64,000 nt of DNA. It comes from Flexistipes sp. (GTDB taxonomy: Bacteria; Chrysiogenota; Deferribacteres; Deferribacterales; Flexistipitaceae). A program made the translations under genes and the position numbers. Below, piece after piece: positions 43,395 to 51,490 of this stretch; within the stretch, counting starts at the first letter, position 1; every line of letters starts with the position of its first letter. The DNA is taken from the NCBI RefSeq assembly GCF_036172515.1, contig NZ_JAXKVW010000002.1, forward strand, positions 1 to 64,000. Reading direction: 5' to 3'. The notes beneath the pieces were generated by a model. The model saw only the letters and a program-made list of their open reading frames with translations. It was not told the DNA's origin and searched no databases.

Positions 43395-44924
43395 ATGCCG
43401 GTAATTGACAGATATAAAAAAATATTCGATTTTTTGAAAAATCCGGGAAGTTATGAAAACTTTTTTGCTGAATTGAAGGCGATTAATTCAAAGAATCAGA
43501 GAGTAACTAAAGGTGAGTTAAATCAGCTGTCTGTAAAGTACGGTCTGCCCAAAAGTACGGTATTTTCCATTGCCTCATTTTACGGTCTTATCAAGATTGC
43601 TGAAGATACAGCCAGTCAGGATAATATTTTGCGCTGCTGCGCTCCCGCCTGCAATGTGAATCATAAAAATATTACGGATGCCGAATGTGTCCATTGTATC
43701 GGTTTATGTGATAACGCACCGGCAGCAGTTATAAATGGAATACAGGTGAAAATTACCGAAAACGGCACAAAAGAAGCAGATAAAGCGAAAATATTGAATA
43801 GTCAAAAAGAAAAGACGTTTCTGCTTTCCCCTGATCAATGCGAATATTATTCTGAGCGTTTGAGGATTTTGCTTGTAAAAGAACCGGATGAAATAATATC
43901 GAAGGTTTCAGAGGCAAATCTAACAGGAAGAGGAGGGGCAGGTTTCCCCATGGATAAGAAACTGGAAACGGTTAGAAATACCGACGGCGAAAAAATAGTA
44001 ATATGCAACGCCGATGAATCCGAACCTTTTGTGTTTAAAGACAGGGGTATTATTGAGAGCAATCCCTATTCTGTTCTGTCAGGGCTTATATTGGCAGCTC
44101 ATTGCGTTGGAAGCAGTGAAATAGTCATTTATATCAGGGGAGAATATACCAGGCAGAAACAAATCTTAACGGATACTATAAATTTATTTAAAAAGGAAAT
44201 AGATGAAAAGAAACTGAAAAGTTTTGATTTCCGGATTATATCCGGAGCAGGAGCATATGTTTGCGGCGAAGAGACCGCCCTGATTAATTCCGCTGAAGGT
44301 AAAAGGGGCAATCCTGAGACTAAACCGCCTTATCCGGCGGAAGCCGGCTACAAAGGCAGGCCTACACTACTTTCAAATGTGGAAACGTTTGCCTGGATAT
44401 TTGAAATTCTTGATAAAGATATAGTACATGCCGGCAAAAAAGTGTTTTCTCTGTCAGGCGATGTGAAAAACAGCGGTATATTTGAGTCCGATTTAAATAT
44501 TTCCGTAAATGATATTTTGAAAAAATACGGCGGAGTTTCCGGCAAAAAACAGGGCTTTGCTTTATGCGGCGGCGCTTCCGGTTTTTTTATTCATCCTGAA
44601 AACTATAATTTACCCCTTTCAGAGCTTTATCAATCTGAGGCAGGAATAACCTCTCTTTATATTTCTGATGATACCAACACCTTGAAAGATGTTATGTTAT
44701 ATATCCTTCGCTTTTTTGCTGATGAATCGTGTGGGCAGTGTATCCCTTGTTTTGCGGGTTATAAACGCATTTATGATATGCTGAATGATTCTTCCTGTGT
44801 TGAACAAGAAGCACTTGACATTGCTGAATCGATGTCAGCTTCCACTTTATGCGGTCTGGGTAAATCCGTTCTTACTCCACTCAAATCTTATTTTAAATTA
44901 AAAAAGAGGAATTCGTGTGGTTAA
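43395..44924 (+). CDS. NAD-dependent formate dehydrogenase, NuoE/NuoF-like fusion (beta/gamma) subunit
   Basis: 509 residues. Residues 1-110 are a compact NuoE-like [2Fe-2S] domain with Cys81-x4-Cys86 and Cys101-x3-Cys105; only 14 residues separate the pairs, far fewer than the about 35 usual in NuoE. The rest is NuoF-like: GRGGAGFP and SGAGAYVCGEETALINSAEG bind FMN and NADH, and SCGQCIPCFAGYKR plus TLCGLG hold a [4Fe-4S] cluster. It passes electrons between NAD(H) and the catalytic subunit, whose GTG start overlaps this gene's end by 8 bp. HydB-like NADH subunits of hydrogenases are an alternative, but the partner gene decides for formate dehydrogenase. Confidence 0.87.
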   Translation: MPVIDRYKKIFDFLKNPGSYENFFAELKAINSKNQRVTKGELNQLSVKYGLPKSTVFSIASFYGLIKIAEDTASQDNILRCCAPACNVNHKNITDAECVHCIGLCDNAPAAVINGIQVKITENGTKEADKAKILNSQKEKTFLLSPDQCEYYSERLRILLVKEPDEIISKVSEANLTGRGGAGFPMDKKLETVRNTDGEKIVICNADESEPFVFKDRGIIESNPYSVLSGLILAAHCVGSSEIVIYIRGEYTRQKQILTDTINLFKKEIDEKKLKSFDFRIISGAGAYVCGEETALINSAEGKRGNPETKPPYPAEAGYKGRPTLLSNVETFAWIFEILDKDIVHAGKKVFSLSGDVKNSGIFESDLNISVNDILKKYGGVSGKKQGFALCGGASGFFIHPENYNLPLSELYQSEAGITSLYISDDTNTLKDVMLYILRFFADESCGQCIPCFAGYKRIYDMLNDSSCVEQEALDIAESMSASTLCGLGKSVLTPLKSYFKLKKRNSCG

Positions 44925-47640
44925 TATTCGTATAAACGGAAAAGAAACAGCGGTTAAAAGCGGCAAAACAATACTTAGGGTACTTCAGGATATCGGTATC
45001 CGTGTACCCACACTCTGTTTTCATAAATATTTGTCTCCCGTAGGGAGGTGTAAAGTATGTATTGTTAAAGCTGATAACCGCTTTGTGACCGCCTGTGATA
45101 CACCAGTGAAAGATAGCATGGAAGTTGTTACGGATTCCCCTGATGTTGAGAAATTGAGAAAAATTAATATTGAACTGATGCTGAGCAATATAGATACTTC
45201 AAAAGTTCCGAAAAAAGCTGAAATCAATGATTTACTCTATTCATTCCGGCAGAATACACCAAAAAATAAGGAAATAAAGGAAAACCCTTTTTTCAGATAT
45301 GATGCATCGCTGTGCGTGTTGTGCGGAAGATGCGTGGCAGCCTGCACTGAGTTACAGGGGCGCTTTATATGGGATTATGCATCAAAAGGTTCTGATATAC
45401 ATCTTATTGTCGGAATGGATGAAACATTTGAAGAGGCACACTGTGAATTTTGCGGTACTTGTGTTGATTTCTGCCCCACCGGTGCAATTGCAGACAAAAC
45501 CTCCCTCAGTTCTGAAATAAGTACTGTCACCACTGTCTGCAGTTATTGCGGAGTGGGTTGTAAAATTAAGCTTACCACAGACGGCAAGAAAATTGTTTCC
45601 GGACCTTCTGATGAAGGGGATAAGTATAGTTCGCTTTGTGTAAAAGGGAGGTATGCTAACAGTTACGTTCTGAGTGAAGAAAGACTGAAAAAGCCGCTCG
45701 TAAGGAAATACCTGCTCTCAGGGAAAGAAAAAAATTCTGATGATGAAGACATGAACAGCTTTGTTGAAACCGGCTGGGATAATGTGATGGATATTGTTTG
45801 CGATAAACTTATTCAGATAGAAAAGTCATTTGGCAGCGATGCTTTGGGGTTTCTTGCTTCAGCCAAATGTACAAATGAAGAGAATTATCTGATGCAGAAA
45901 CTTGCCCGGCAGATTTTCAAGACCAACAATGTGGATCACTGTGCCAGGCTCTGTCATTCCTCAACAGTTGCAGGGCTTATTCAGGCCGTAGGTTCCGGAG
46001 CAATGACGAATACAATGGAAGATATTCTGCAAAATGCTTCCACGATATTCATTATAGGGTCAAATGTTACTGAGCAGCACCCTGTTTTCGGTGTGGGAAT
46101 CCGCCAGGCTGTAATGAATAAAGGTATTAACCTTGTAGTGGCTGATCCGAGGTTTACGGACATTGCTGAATTTTCCGACATATATCTCGGTATTAACGGA
46201 GGTTCGGATATTGCCCTTCTGAACAGTTTGTGTCGGATAATTTTAGAGAACGGTTGGGAAGATAAGGAATTTATTAATAACAGGTGTGAAAACTTTGATC
46301 AATTTAGAGAACATGCCCTGTCCGTTGATATGAATGATGTTATTGAAAAGACAGGTCTGAAATATGATGAGCTTTATAAAGCAGCTGAAAAAATCGCATG
46401 CAGCAAACCTGCTGCAGTTATCTGGGCAATGGGGATTACTCAGCATATCTGCGGCGTTGACAATGTTCTGGCTCTTGCCAATCTGCAAATGCTTACGGGA
46501 AATCTGGGAATAAAAGGCGGCGGTTTGAATCCGCTGAGAGGGCAGAACAATGTGCAGGGAGCATGTGATATGGGAGCTCTTCCAAATGTGTTTAACGGTT
46601 ACCAGAACGTTACCAACCCGGAAAAATTCATTTTTTTTCAGGACAAATGGGGGTTTGCTGATGATAAACCGTTGAACGGTGATCCGGGATTAACGGTTAC
46701 GGAGATGATTGAAAAGGGGGGAACCGGAGAGATAAAAGCTCTGTACATTATGGGGGAAAACCCTGTGATGACAGATCCGGATGTGAACAAAGTGATGGAA
46801 TGTTTGGAAAAGACGGAATTTATTGTTCTTCAGGATATTTTCTTCTCGGAAACGTCTAAATATGCAGATGTAGTTTTACCGGCGGCGAGTTTTGCAGAAA
46901 AAGAGGGAACGTTCACCAACACGGAGAGAAAAATCCAGAAACTCACACCTCTTCTTCCCCCACTGCATGAATCAAAAACAGACTTAAATATTCTGACACA
47001 GTTGGCACAGAAGCTGATTGAAAAGAAAGGGTATCATAAATCCGGAGAATTCAGCGGCTGGGGGTATAATTCGGCAAAAGATGTTATGGATGAGATAAAT
47101 AAAATGACACCTATCTATGCCGGTGTATTGACTGAAAGACTTGAAGAGGATGAAGCGCTTTATTGGCCGGTGAAAAATAAAAATGATACCGGCACGCCTG
47201 TGCTGCATGAAAAAACATTCTCAAATGGTAAGGGAAAATTCCACCCGGTAAATTATATCCGTCCCAATGAGCTCCCTGACAGTGAATATCCCTTTCTGCT
47301 GAACACCGGTCGGGAAATATTTCACTGGCACGGCGGAGAACTCACAAGACGTATCAAAGAAATAATGTCCGCGGCAGGAGAAGCGGTTGTTTTGATAAAT
47401 TCAAATGATGCTGTAGATATGGGCATTGAGGACAATGCGGAGGTTGAGGTTTCATCCAGGCGGGGTGTTATCAGTGCAAAAACTTTTCTGACGGACAGAG
47501 TGGGCAAAAAAACAGTATTTGGAAATTTTCACTTTGTGGAAGGTAATGTTAATAAGCTCACAGTAAAGGCACTGGATCCTGCCGCCAAAATACCGGAGTA
47601 TAAAGTATGCGCCGTAAAAATCCGTCCGCTGAATCATTAG
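44917..47640 (+). CDS. Formate dehydrogenase catalytic (alpha) subunit, Mo/W-bis-MGD
   Basis: 907 residues from GTG 44917 (AGAGGA 6 nt before). Order: N-terminal [2Fe-2S] domain (PTLCFHK...GRCKVC...ACDTP), a NuoG-like His/Cys region and two [4Fe-4S] motifs (CVLCGRCVAAC and CEFCGTCVDFCPTGA). From about 205 comes a [4Fe-4S] site CSYCGVGC and the molybdopterin domains. The metal ligand is Cys346 (TGT at 45952) in DHCARLCHSSTVAGL, where E. coli FdhF has Sec. The adjacent His after it and GGGLNPLRGQNNVQGACDMG are FDH hallmarks. The architecture matches cytoplasmic FdsA-type NAD-linked enzymes, which oxidise formate and can reduce CO2. No fdhD/fdsC chaperone gene is adjacent. Confidence 0.93.
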   Translation: MVNIRINGKETAVKSGKTILRVLQDIGIRVPTLCFHKYLSPVGRCKVCIVKADNRFVTACDTPVKDSMEVVTDSPDVEKLRKINIELMLSNIDTSKVPKKAEINDLLYSFRQNTPKNKEIKENPFFRYDASLCVLCGRCVAACTELQGRFIWDYASKGSDIHLIVGMDETFEEAHCEFCGTCVDFCPTGAIADKTSLSSEISTVTTVCSYCGVGCKIKLTTDGKKIVSGPSDEGDKYSSLCVKGRYANSYVLSEERLKKPLVRKYLLSGKEKNSDDEDMNSFVETGWDNVMDIVCDKLIQIEKSFGSDALGFLASAKCTNEENYLMQKLARQIFKTNNVDHCARLCHSSTVAGLIQAVGSGAMTNTMEDILQNASTIFIIGSNVTEQHPVFGVGIRQAVMNKGINLVVADPRFTDIAEFSDIYLGINGGSDIALLNSLCRIILENGWEDKEFINNRCENFDQFREHALSVDMNDVIEKTGLKYDELYKAAEKIACSKPAAVIWAMGITQHICGVDNVLALANLQMLTGNLGIKGGGLNPLRGQNNVQGACDMGALPNVFNGYQNVTNPEKFIFFQDKWGFADDKPLNGDPGLTVTEMIEKGGTGEIKALYIMGENPVMTDPDVNKVMECLEKTEFIVLQDIFFSETSKYADVVLPAASFAEKEGTFTNTERKIQKLTPLLPPLHESKTDLNILTQLAQKLIEKKGYHKSGEFSGWGYNSAKDVMDEINKMTPIYAGVLTERLEEDEALYWPVKNKNDTGTPVLHEKTFSNGKGKFHPVNYIRPNELPDSEYPFLLNTGREIFHWHGGELTRRIKEIMSAAGEAVVLINSNDAVDMGIEDNAEVEVSSRRGVISAKTFLTDRVGKKTVFGNFHFVEGNVNKLTVKALDPAAKIPEYKVCAVKIRPLNH

Positions 47641-47833
47641 ACATCTGTCAGCCTTGGTTATAGTGAAATGGTAAAGTGGCTGAGGGATTGGTATGAGTTT
47701 ACAGTTTACAGGGCAAAGGCCCAAGGAGCAAGACCAAAACCCGTTGAAATGGTTGATTGGTTTTGGGTTTTTCCTACAGCTCGTAATACCTTTAACTACC
47801 AAGCACATAAATCTAGTATACAATACAATTTTC

Positions 47834-47997
47834 AATAATATAATTCAAGTTTCGCACTTACGCCTTCTGCAAGTCTTTGCGAGGAGTGAATACGACGAAG
47901 CAATCTCTCTTCTTTTCTTGTTTTGAGATTGCCACAACCCTGTTTCCACAGGGTTTCGCAATGACCGAATTAAGTGCGAAACTTGAATAATATAATT
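47834..47997. mobile_element. MITE family D, copy 1, with target duplication
   Basis: 140-bp element (47846-47985) with 15-bp or longer perfect terminal inverted repeats (TTCAAGTTTCGCACTTA / TAAGTGCGAAACTTGAA). Inside are CGAGGAGTGA..ACGACGAAGCAA and the palindromic CCCTGTTTCCACAGGG. AATAATATAATT stands on both sides (47834-47845 and 47986-47997), a 12-bp direct duplication. No coding capacity. Confidence 0.85.
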
Positions 47998-48095
47998 TTA
48001 TAATGCGTTTTTTTATGATTAGCCAAAGTATGGTGTCATATGCGCGGCTGGCGCCTCAACTACCTCTAATTACCCTTTAATAATTTTTCCCCCTA

Positions 48096-48149
48096 TTGAC
48101 ATATATAAAATTTTTGCTATTTTAAAATAAACCGGTTGGTCGGTTTATT
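48096..48149 (+). promoter_or_regulatory. Promoter and TetR-type operator of the redox operon
   Basis: TTGACA (48096-48101), 16-bp spacer ending TGC, TATTTT (48118-48123). Right behind it is a perfect 9-bp inverted repeat AATAAACCG-GTTGGT-CGGTTTATT (48126-48149) covering the expected start site. The operon's second gene is a TetR regulator, its likely ligand. Confidence 0.8.
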
Positions 48150-48168
48150 AACTAAAGCTGGAGCTGAT

Positions 48169-48972
48169 ATGAATTTAAACGAAAGAGTAATATCGGAAAT
48201 TGAATCTCTTGTGGAAAAAAGTAGTTTAAACAGAAACCATAGATATGGTTTTTCCTATTTTAAGTCCCCCTTGGTGGGCTTTGCCTCTGTAAACAATCCG
48301 CTGTTTTCAGATTACAAAGATATTATCGGTGATTTTCATTATCATCCGAAAGAATTTTTTGAAACGCTTCCTGAGGATGGTACCGTTATTGTATGGGTTC
48401 TTCCGGTAAATGAAGAAGTGAGAAAATCCAATGCCAAAGAAAACAGATTTCCGAGCCTTTACTGGGCACTTCAGCGTGAATACGGTGAGCGTTTTAATAT
48501 GCTAATAAGAAAACATATTCAGGAATATATGAAGGAATCCGGCTACAATGCAGTATCCCCTATGCTGAGTGATAAATGGAAAAGGCTGGATAATACAAAA
48601 GTCGGTTTAGCTTCAACATGGTCTGAAAGACACGCGGCATTTGCCGCCGGTTTAGGCACATTCAGTCTGAGTGACGGTTTTATTACAAGGCGGGGCATCG
48701 CACACAGGTGCGGCAGTGTTGTTACAGATGCAGTACTGGATATCAATGAGTCTGAGTATAGTGATCATCGTGAAAACTGTCTGTTTTTTAACAATATAGC
48801 TGAATGCGGAGAATGTATAAGCAGATGTCCGGCCGGAGCCATAACTGAAAAAGGACACGATAAAAGTCTTTGCGACAAATACACTTATAATACGATACGA
48901 AGACTCAGAGGTGATTATTACAATGTTAAAACTACCGGATGCGGTTTGTGTCAGACGGCCGTGCCGTGTTAA
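48169..48972 (+). CDS. QueG-like [4Fe-4S] protein
   Basis: About 267 residues from ATG 48169 (GGAG 5 nt before), not the TTG at 48136, which lies inside the operator. It resembles the epoxyqueuosine reductase family: WSERHAAFAAGLGTFSLSDGF near the middle corresponds to the QueG cobalamin-site region, CGECISRCPAGAI is a ferredoxin cluster motif and GCGLCQTAVPC a second. Canonical QueG is longer and has an extra C-terminal HEAT part, which is absent here; this is more likely one of the QueG-related Fe-S reductases of unknown substrate. First gene of a TetR-controlled operon. Confidence 0.72.
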   Translation: MNLNERVISEIESLVEKSSLNRNHRYGFSYFKSPLVGFASVNNPLFSDYKDIIGDFHYHPKEFFETLPEDGTVIVWVLPVNEEVRKSNAKENRFPSLYWALQREYGERFNMLIRKHIQEYMKESGYNAVSPMLSDKWKRLDNTKVGLASTWSERHAAFAAGLGTFSLSDGFITRRGIAHRCGSVVTDAVLDINESEYSDHRENCLFFNNIAECGECISRCPAGAITEKGHDKSLCDKYTYNTIRRLRGDYYNVKTTGCGLCQTAVPC

Positions 48973-48999
48973 TACAGTCTGCCGTTTAAGGAGTAAAAT

Positions 49000-49620
49000 A
49001 TGGGCGAAAAGGGAGAAATCACAAAAAATAAAATTTTGAAAGCCGCTGTTAAGCTGATTTTTCAAAAGGGTATAGAAGCAACGAGTATCAGCGATATTGT
49101 CAAAGAAGCCGGTGTGGCAAAAGGGAGTGTTTTTTTTCATTTTCCTGATAAGCAGACTTTGGTGTCTGAAGCTTTGAAGCAATACGAAAATAAATTCTTT
49201 ATTTTTCTGGAACAATCTTTGTCAGGCAATACTCCCGGAGAGCGGCTCATTAATTTTTTTGAGAATGTAAGCAAAGCTCATAAAGAGAGGAATTATACAG
49301 GGGGCTGTATATTTGGAAATACTGCCCTGGAGATGGCTGATAAAAACGAAATTTTTACCGGGATCGTGTCAAACGTTTTCAAAAAATGGGTAATAAATCT
49401 TGAAGAAGTTATTCAAGAAGCTGTTAAAACAGGTGAAATAAGAAAAGATATCCAACCGGATGTTCTGGCATCAACAATTGTAGCAGCCCTGGAAGGCGGA
49501 ATTATGCTTGCCAGGCTGGAAAAAAGTGGCAAACCGTTGGAAAAATCTATGTGCGCATTTGTGAAAATACTTGATATAAAAACACAGAGCAGAAAGGAGG
49601 AAACATGTCTAAATTATTGA
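49000..49620 (+). CDS. TetR/AcrR-family transcriptional repressor
   Basis: 206 residues. The N-terminal TetR helix-turn-helix is full: ILKAAVKLIFQKGIEATSIS, then DIVKEAGVAKGSVFFHFPDK (about residues 10-60). The C-terminal ligand domain (TetR_C, LmrA/YxaF-like, GCIFGNTALEMAD) binds an unknown small molecule. It likely represses its own operon through the palindrome at 48126-48149. AAGGAG before ATG; the end overlaps the next gene by 16 bp. Confidence 0.92.
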   Translation: MGEKGEITKNKILKAAVKLIFQKGIEATSISDIVKEAGVAKGSVFFHFPDKQTLVSEALKQYENKFFIFLEQSLSGNTPGERLINFFENVSKAHKERNYTGGCIFGNTALEMADKNEIFTGIVSNVFKKWVINLEEVIQEAVKTGEIRKDIQPDVLASTIVAALEGGIMLARLEKSGKPLEKSMCAFVKILDIKTQSRKEETCLNY

Positions 49621-49982
49621 CAGACAATGAAGCAACCGGGAAAGCGAAAGAAGTGTTTGATGAACTCAGGGAGAAAATGGGAATGGTCCCCAATTTTTTC
49701 AGGGCTCAGGCAGCCGTTGATCCGGAATGGACAGCTATTAATTTGAGCCGCTGGAAGCATATTATGCATAATGAGCGCAAACTGGACCGTAAAACGAAAG
49801 AACTTATAGCTCTTGCTGTGTCGTTGGTAAATAACTGTGAGTACTGTAGTATGGCACATGAAGGTGCTGCGAAAATGGCCGGAGCGAGTGATGAGGAGTT
49901 AAATGAATTAAGGCAGGTTGTGGAACTGTTCCAGAGCTTTACTGTAATTGCCGATTCGCTGAACGTGCCATGCGAGGTTTAA
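49605..49982 (+). CDS. Carboxymuconolactone decarboxylase/AhpD-like protein
   Basis: 125 residues, all-helical CMD fold. The AhpD-type site is Glu67...Cys78-x2-Cys81-x3-His85 (NNCEYCSMAHEG). Proteins with this CxxC/His relay are peroxidase-linked disulfide reductases, as AhpD is for AhpC. The next gene is a peroxiredoxin, so this may be its reductant or partner. AAAGGAGG before ATG. Confidence 0.9.
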   Translation: MSKLLTDNEATGKAKEVFDELREKMGMVPNFFRAQAAVDPEWTAINLSRWKHIMHNERKLDRKTKELIALAVSLVNNCEYCSMAHEGAAKMAGASDEELNELRQVVELFQSFTVIADSLNVPCEV

Positions 49983-50005
49983 ATATAGGTCTATAAGAGG
50001 CGTCT

Positions 50006-50650
50006 ATGTCACTTAAAGAAAAATTAGAAGAGTTGAAAAAACAAAGTGCCGGGAAAATTCCCGAAGATGCCAGGGAAGTAATGCAGAGAGCAACAGAAGA
50101 CTTGATAAAGAGCGGAATCGAAGAAAATATTCCCAAAGCTGGTTCAAAAGCTTACGATTTTACCCTGCAAAATTATGACGGTTCGGCAGTCACCCTCTCT
50201 GAAGAGGCTTCAAAAGGTCCTGTTGTCCTGAGCTTTTACAGAGGAGGCTGGTGTCCGGTGTGTAATTTGGAACTGAATTATTTGCAGAGCAGATTGTCCG
50301 ATTTCCAAAGCCATGGGGCAAATCTAATAGCGGTATCTCCGGAATTGCCGGAATATGCCAATGAAACGGTGGAAAGACACAGTATCGAATTCCCGGTTTT
50401 ATATGATTCAGACAATAACGTTGCTGCAAAATACGGTCTGGTATTCAAAATGCCGGAGGATCTTGTGGAGATTTATGAAAAATTCGGTCTGGATGTTGCA
50501 AAGCACAACGGCAACGAAAAATATGAAATACCGATTCCTGCTACCTTTGTGGTGGATAGAGACCTTACCTTAAAATATGTATTTGGGAAAGCTGATTACA
50601 ACCAGCGGGCTGAACCTGATGATATTATAGAGGTTTTGAAAGGCCTGTAA
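50006..50650 (+). CDS. Peroxiredoxin-like protein (AhpC/TSA family)
   Basis: 214 residues. Thioredoxin fold with FYRGGWCPVCNLELNYL: Cys83 at the peroxidatic position and Cys86 forming a CxxC, as in AhpC/TSA proteins of the Prx-like2 type rather than typical 2-Cys Prx. The first 45 residues form a helical extension (LKEKLEELKKQSAGKIPEDA). IPIPATFVVDRDLTLKYVFG is the conserved back strand. Follows the AhpD-like gene by 23 bp. Confidence 0.88.
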   Translation: MSLKEKLEELKKQSAGKIPEDAREVMQRATEDLIKSGIEENIPKAGSKAYDFTLQNYDGSAVTLSEEASKGPVVLSFYRGGWCPVCNLELNYLQSRLSDFQSHGANLIAVSPELPEYANETVERHSIEFPVLYDSDNNVAAKYGLVFKMPEDLVEIYEKFGLDVAKHNGNEKYEIPIPATFVVDRDLTLKYVFGKADYNQRAEPDDIIEVLKGL

Positions 50651-50742
50651 AATAATGATAATTTTTAATGGTTATAGAAGCAGGATTTCAGCCCTGCAGG
50701 TACAGGGAGCTCTGTTCGAAAACAAAATGTACCCCTCTGCGT

Positions 50743-50763
50743 CTCCCCCTATTTCAGGGGGAG
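50743..50763 (+). terminator. Hairpin after the redox operon
   Basis: Perfect 8-bp stem CTCCCCCT / AGGGGGAG with loop ATTTC, but no T-tract. It separates the peroxiredoxin from the DsrE gene. Confidence 0.4.
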
Positions 50764-50889
50764 AAGAAAGTCCTGAGCGCTTAAAGCGTTAAGTGATCGG
50801 GTAGACTGAGTAATTATTTAAAGTTTTCAGCAACATATGCAGAAGCATTGGAAATGGCGGACAGATTAAATTAAAATAAAGGAGGAAAC

Positions 50890-51231
50890 ATGAATAAGGA
50901 TACTTTGGTGATTTTATGGACAAGCGGCGATATTGAAGTCGCAGAAAATATGGTTTTTATGTATACACTAAACGGCAAAAAACGCAGCTGGTGGGAAAAT
51001 ATCAACTTTATTATATGGGGACCATCTTCAAAACTTCTAAACGATACACCTGAGTTGCAGGAGAAAATAAAAGAATTTATCCGTGAGGGCATAAAAGTGG
51101 AAGCATGTAAAGCGTGTGCAGATAATTACGGGGTTGCAGATAATCTTGAAAATCTGGGAGTGGAAGTCAAGTATATGGGGCAGCCATTGACCGATTATAT
51201 CAAAGAAGGTTACAGTGTTCTGAGTTTTTAA
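50890..51231 (+). CDS. DsrE-family protein
   Basis: 113 residues with the DsrE/TusD-like alpha/beta fold: DTLVILWTSGDIEVAENMVF, INFIIWGPSSKLL, and VEACKACADNYGVADNLENLG with a CxxC (KACKAC-type) in the region where sulfur-carrier members have their active Cys. Possible sulfur or thiol relay protein. AAAGGAGG before ATG. The Cys-rich gene follows 37 bp later. Confidence 0.82.
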   Translation: MNKDTLVILWTSGDIEVAENMVFMYTLNGKKRSWWENINFIIWGPSSKLLNDTPELQEKIKEFIREGIKVEACKACADNYGVADNLENLGVEVKYMGQPLTDYIKEGYSVLSF

Positions 51232-51268
51232 AGTAGAAATATTTTGAAAATTTTTATTGAGGATAAAC

Positions 51269-51475
51269 ATGGAAATTATTAAAAAGTCTGTAATAACATG
51301 TCCGGAATGCGGATACGAAAAAGAAGAAACGATGCCTACAGATGCCTGCCAGTATTTTTACAGATGTGATAACTGTAAAAGTATATTAAAACCCAAAGAG
51401 GGGGACTGCTGTGTTTTTTGCAGCTACGGTTCGGTTAAATGTCCCCCCGTACAGCAGAAAAAAAGCTGCTGCTGA
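51269..51475 (+). CDS. GDCCVxC-motif Cys-rich protein
   Basis: 68 residues from ATG 51269 (GAGGA 5 nt before), not the TTG at 51257. Eleven Cys: CPECG (11-14), Cys27, CDNC (33-36), GDCCVFC (46-51), the Cys of VKCPP and a CC end. GDCCVFCSYGSVKCPP is the signature of a small family that, from memory, is annotated as GDCCVxC (seleno)protein. Here all positions are Cys. Zinc or thiol binding is likely, with function unknown. Co-transcribed with dsrE. Confidence 0.78.
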   Translation: MEIIKKSVITCPECGYEKEETMPTDACQYFYRCDNCKSILKPKEGDCCVFCSYGSVKCPPVQQKKSCC

Positions 51476-51490
51476 TTCGGTTGTCTAAAT

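Noticed and set aside
44917-47640. Selenocysteine-containing formate dehydrogenase
   Set aside because: The ligand codon at 45952 is TGT (Cys), and no in-frame TGA exists.
48136-48168. TTG start for the QueG-like gene
   Set aside because: It lies inside the operator and near the predicted transcription start; ATG 48169 has a proper ribosome site.
51473-51475. TGA after Cys-Cys in the GDCCVxC gene read as selenocysteine
   Set aside because: The continuation has no family-like sequence and no hairpin suited to a bacterial SECIS just behind it; an ordinary stop is simpler.
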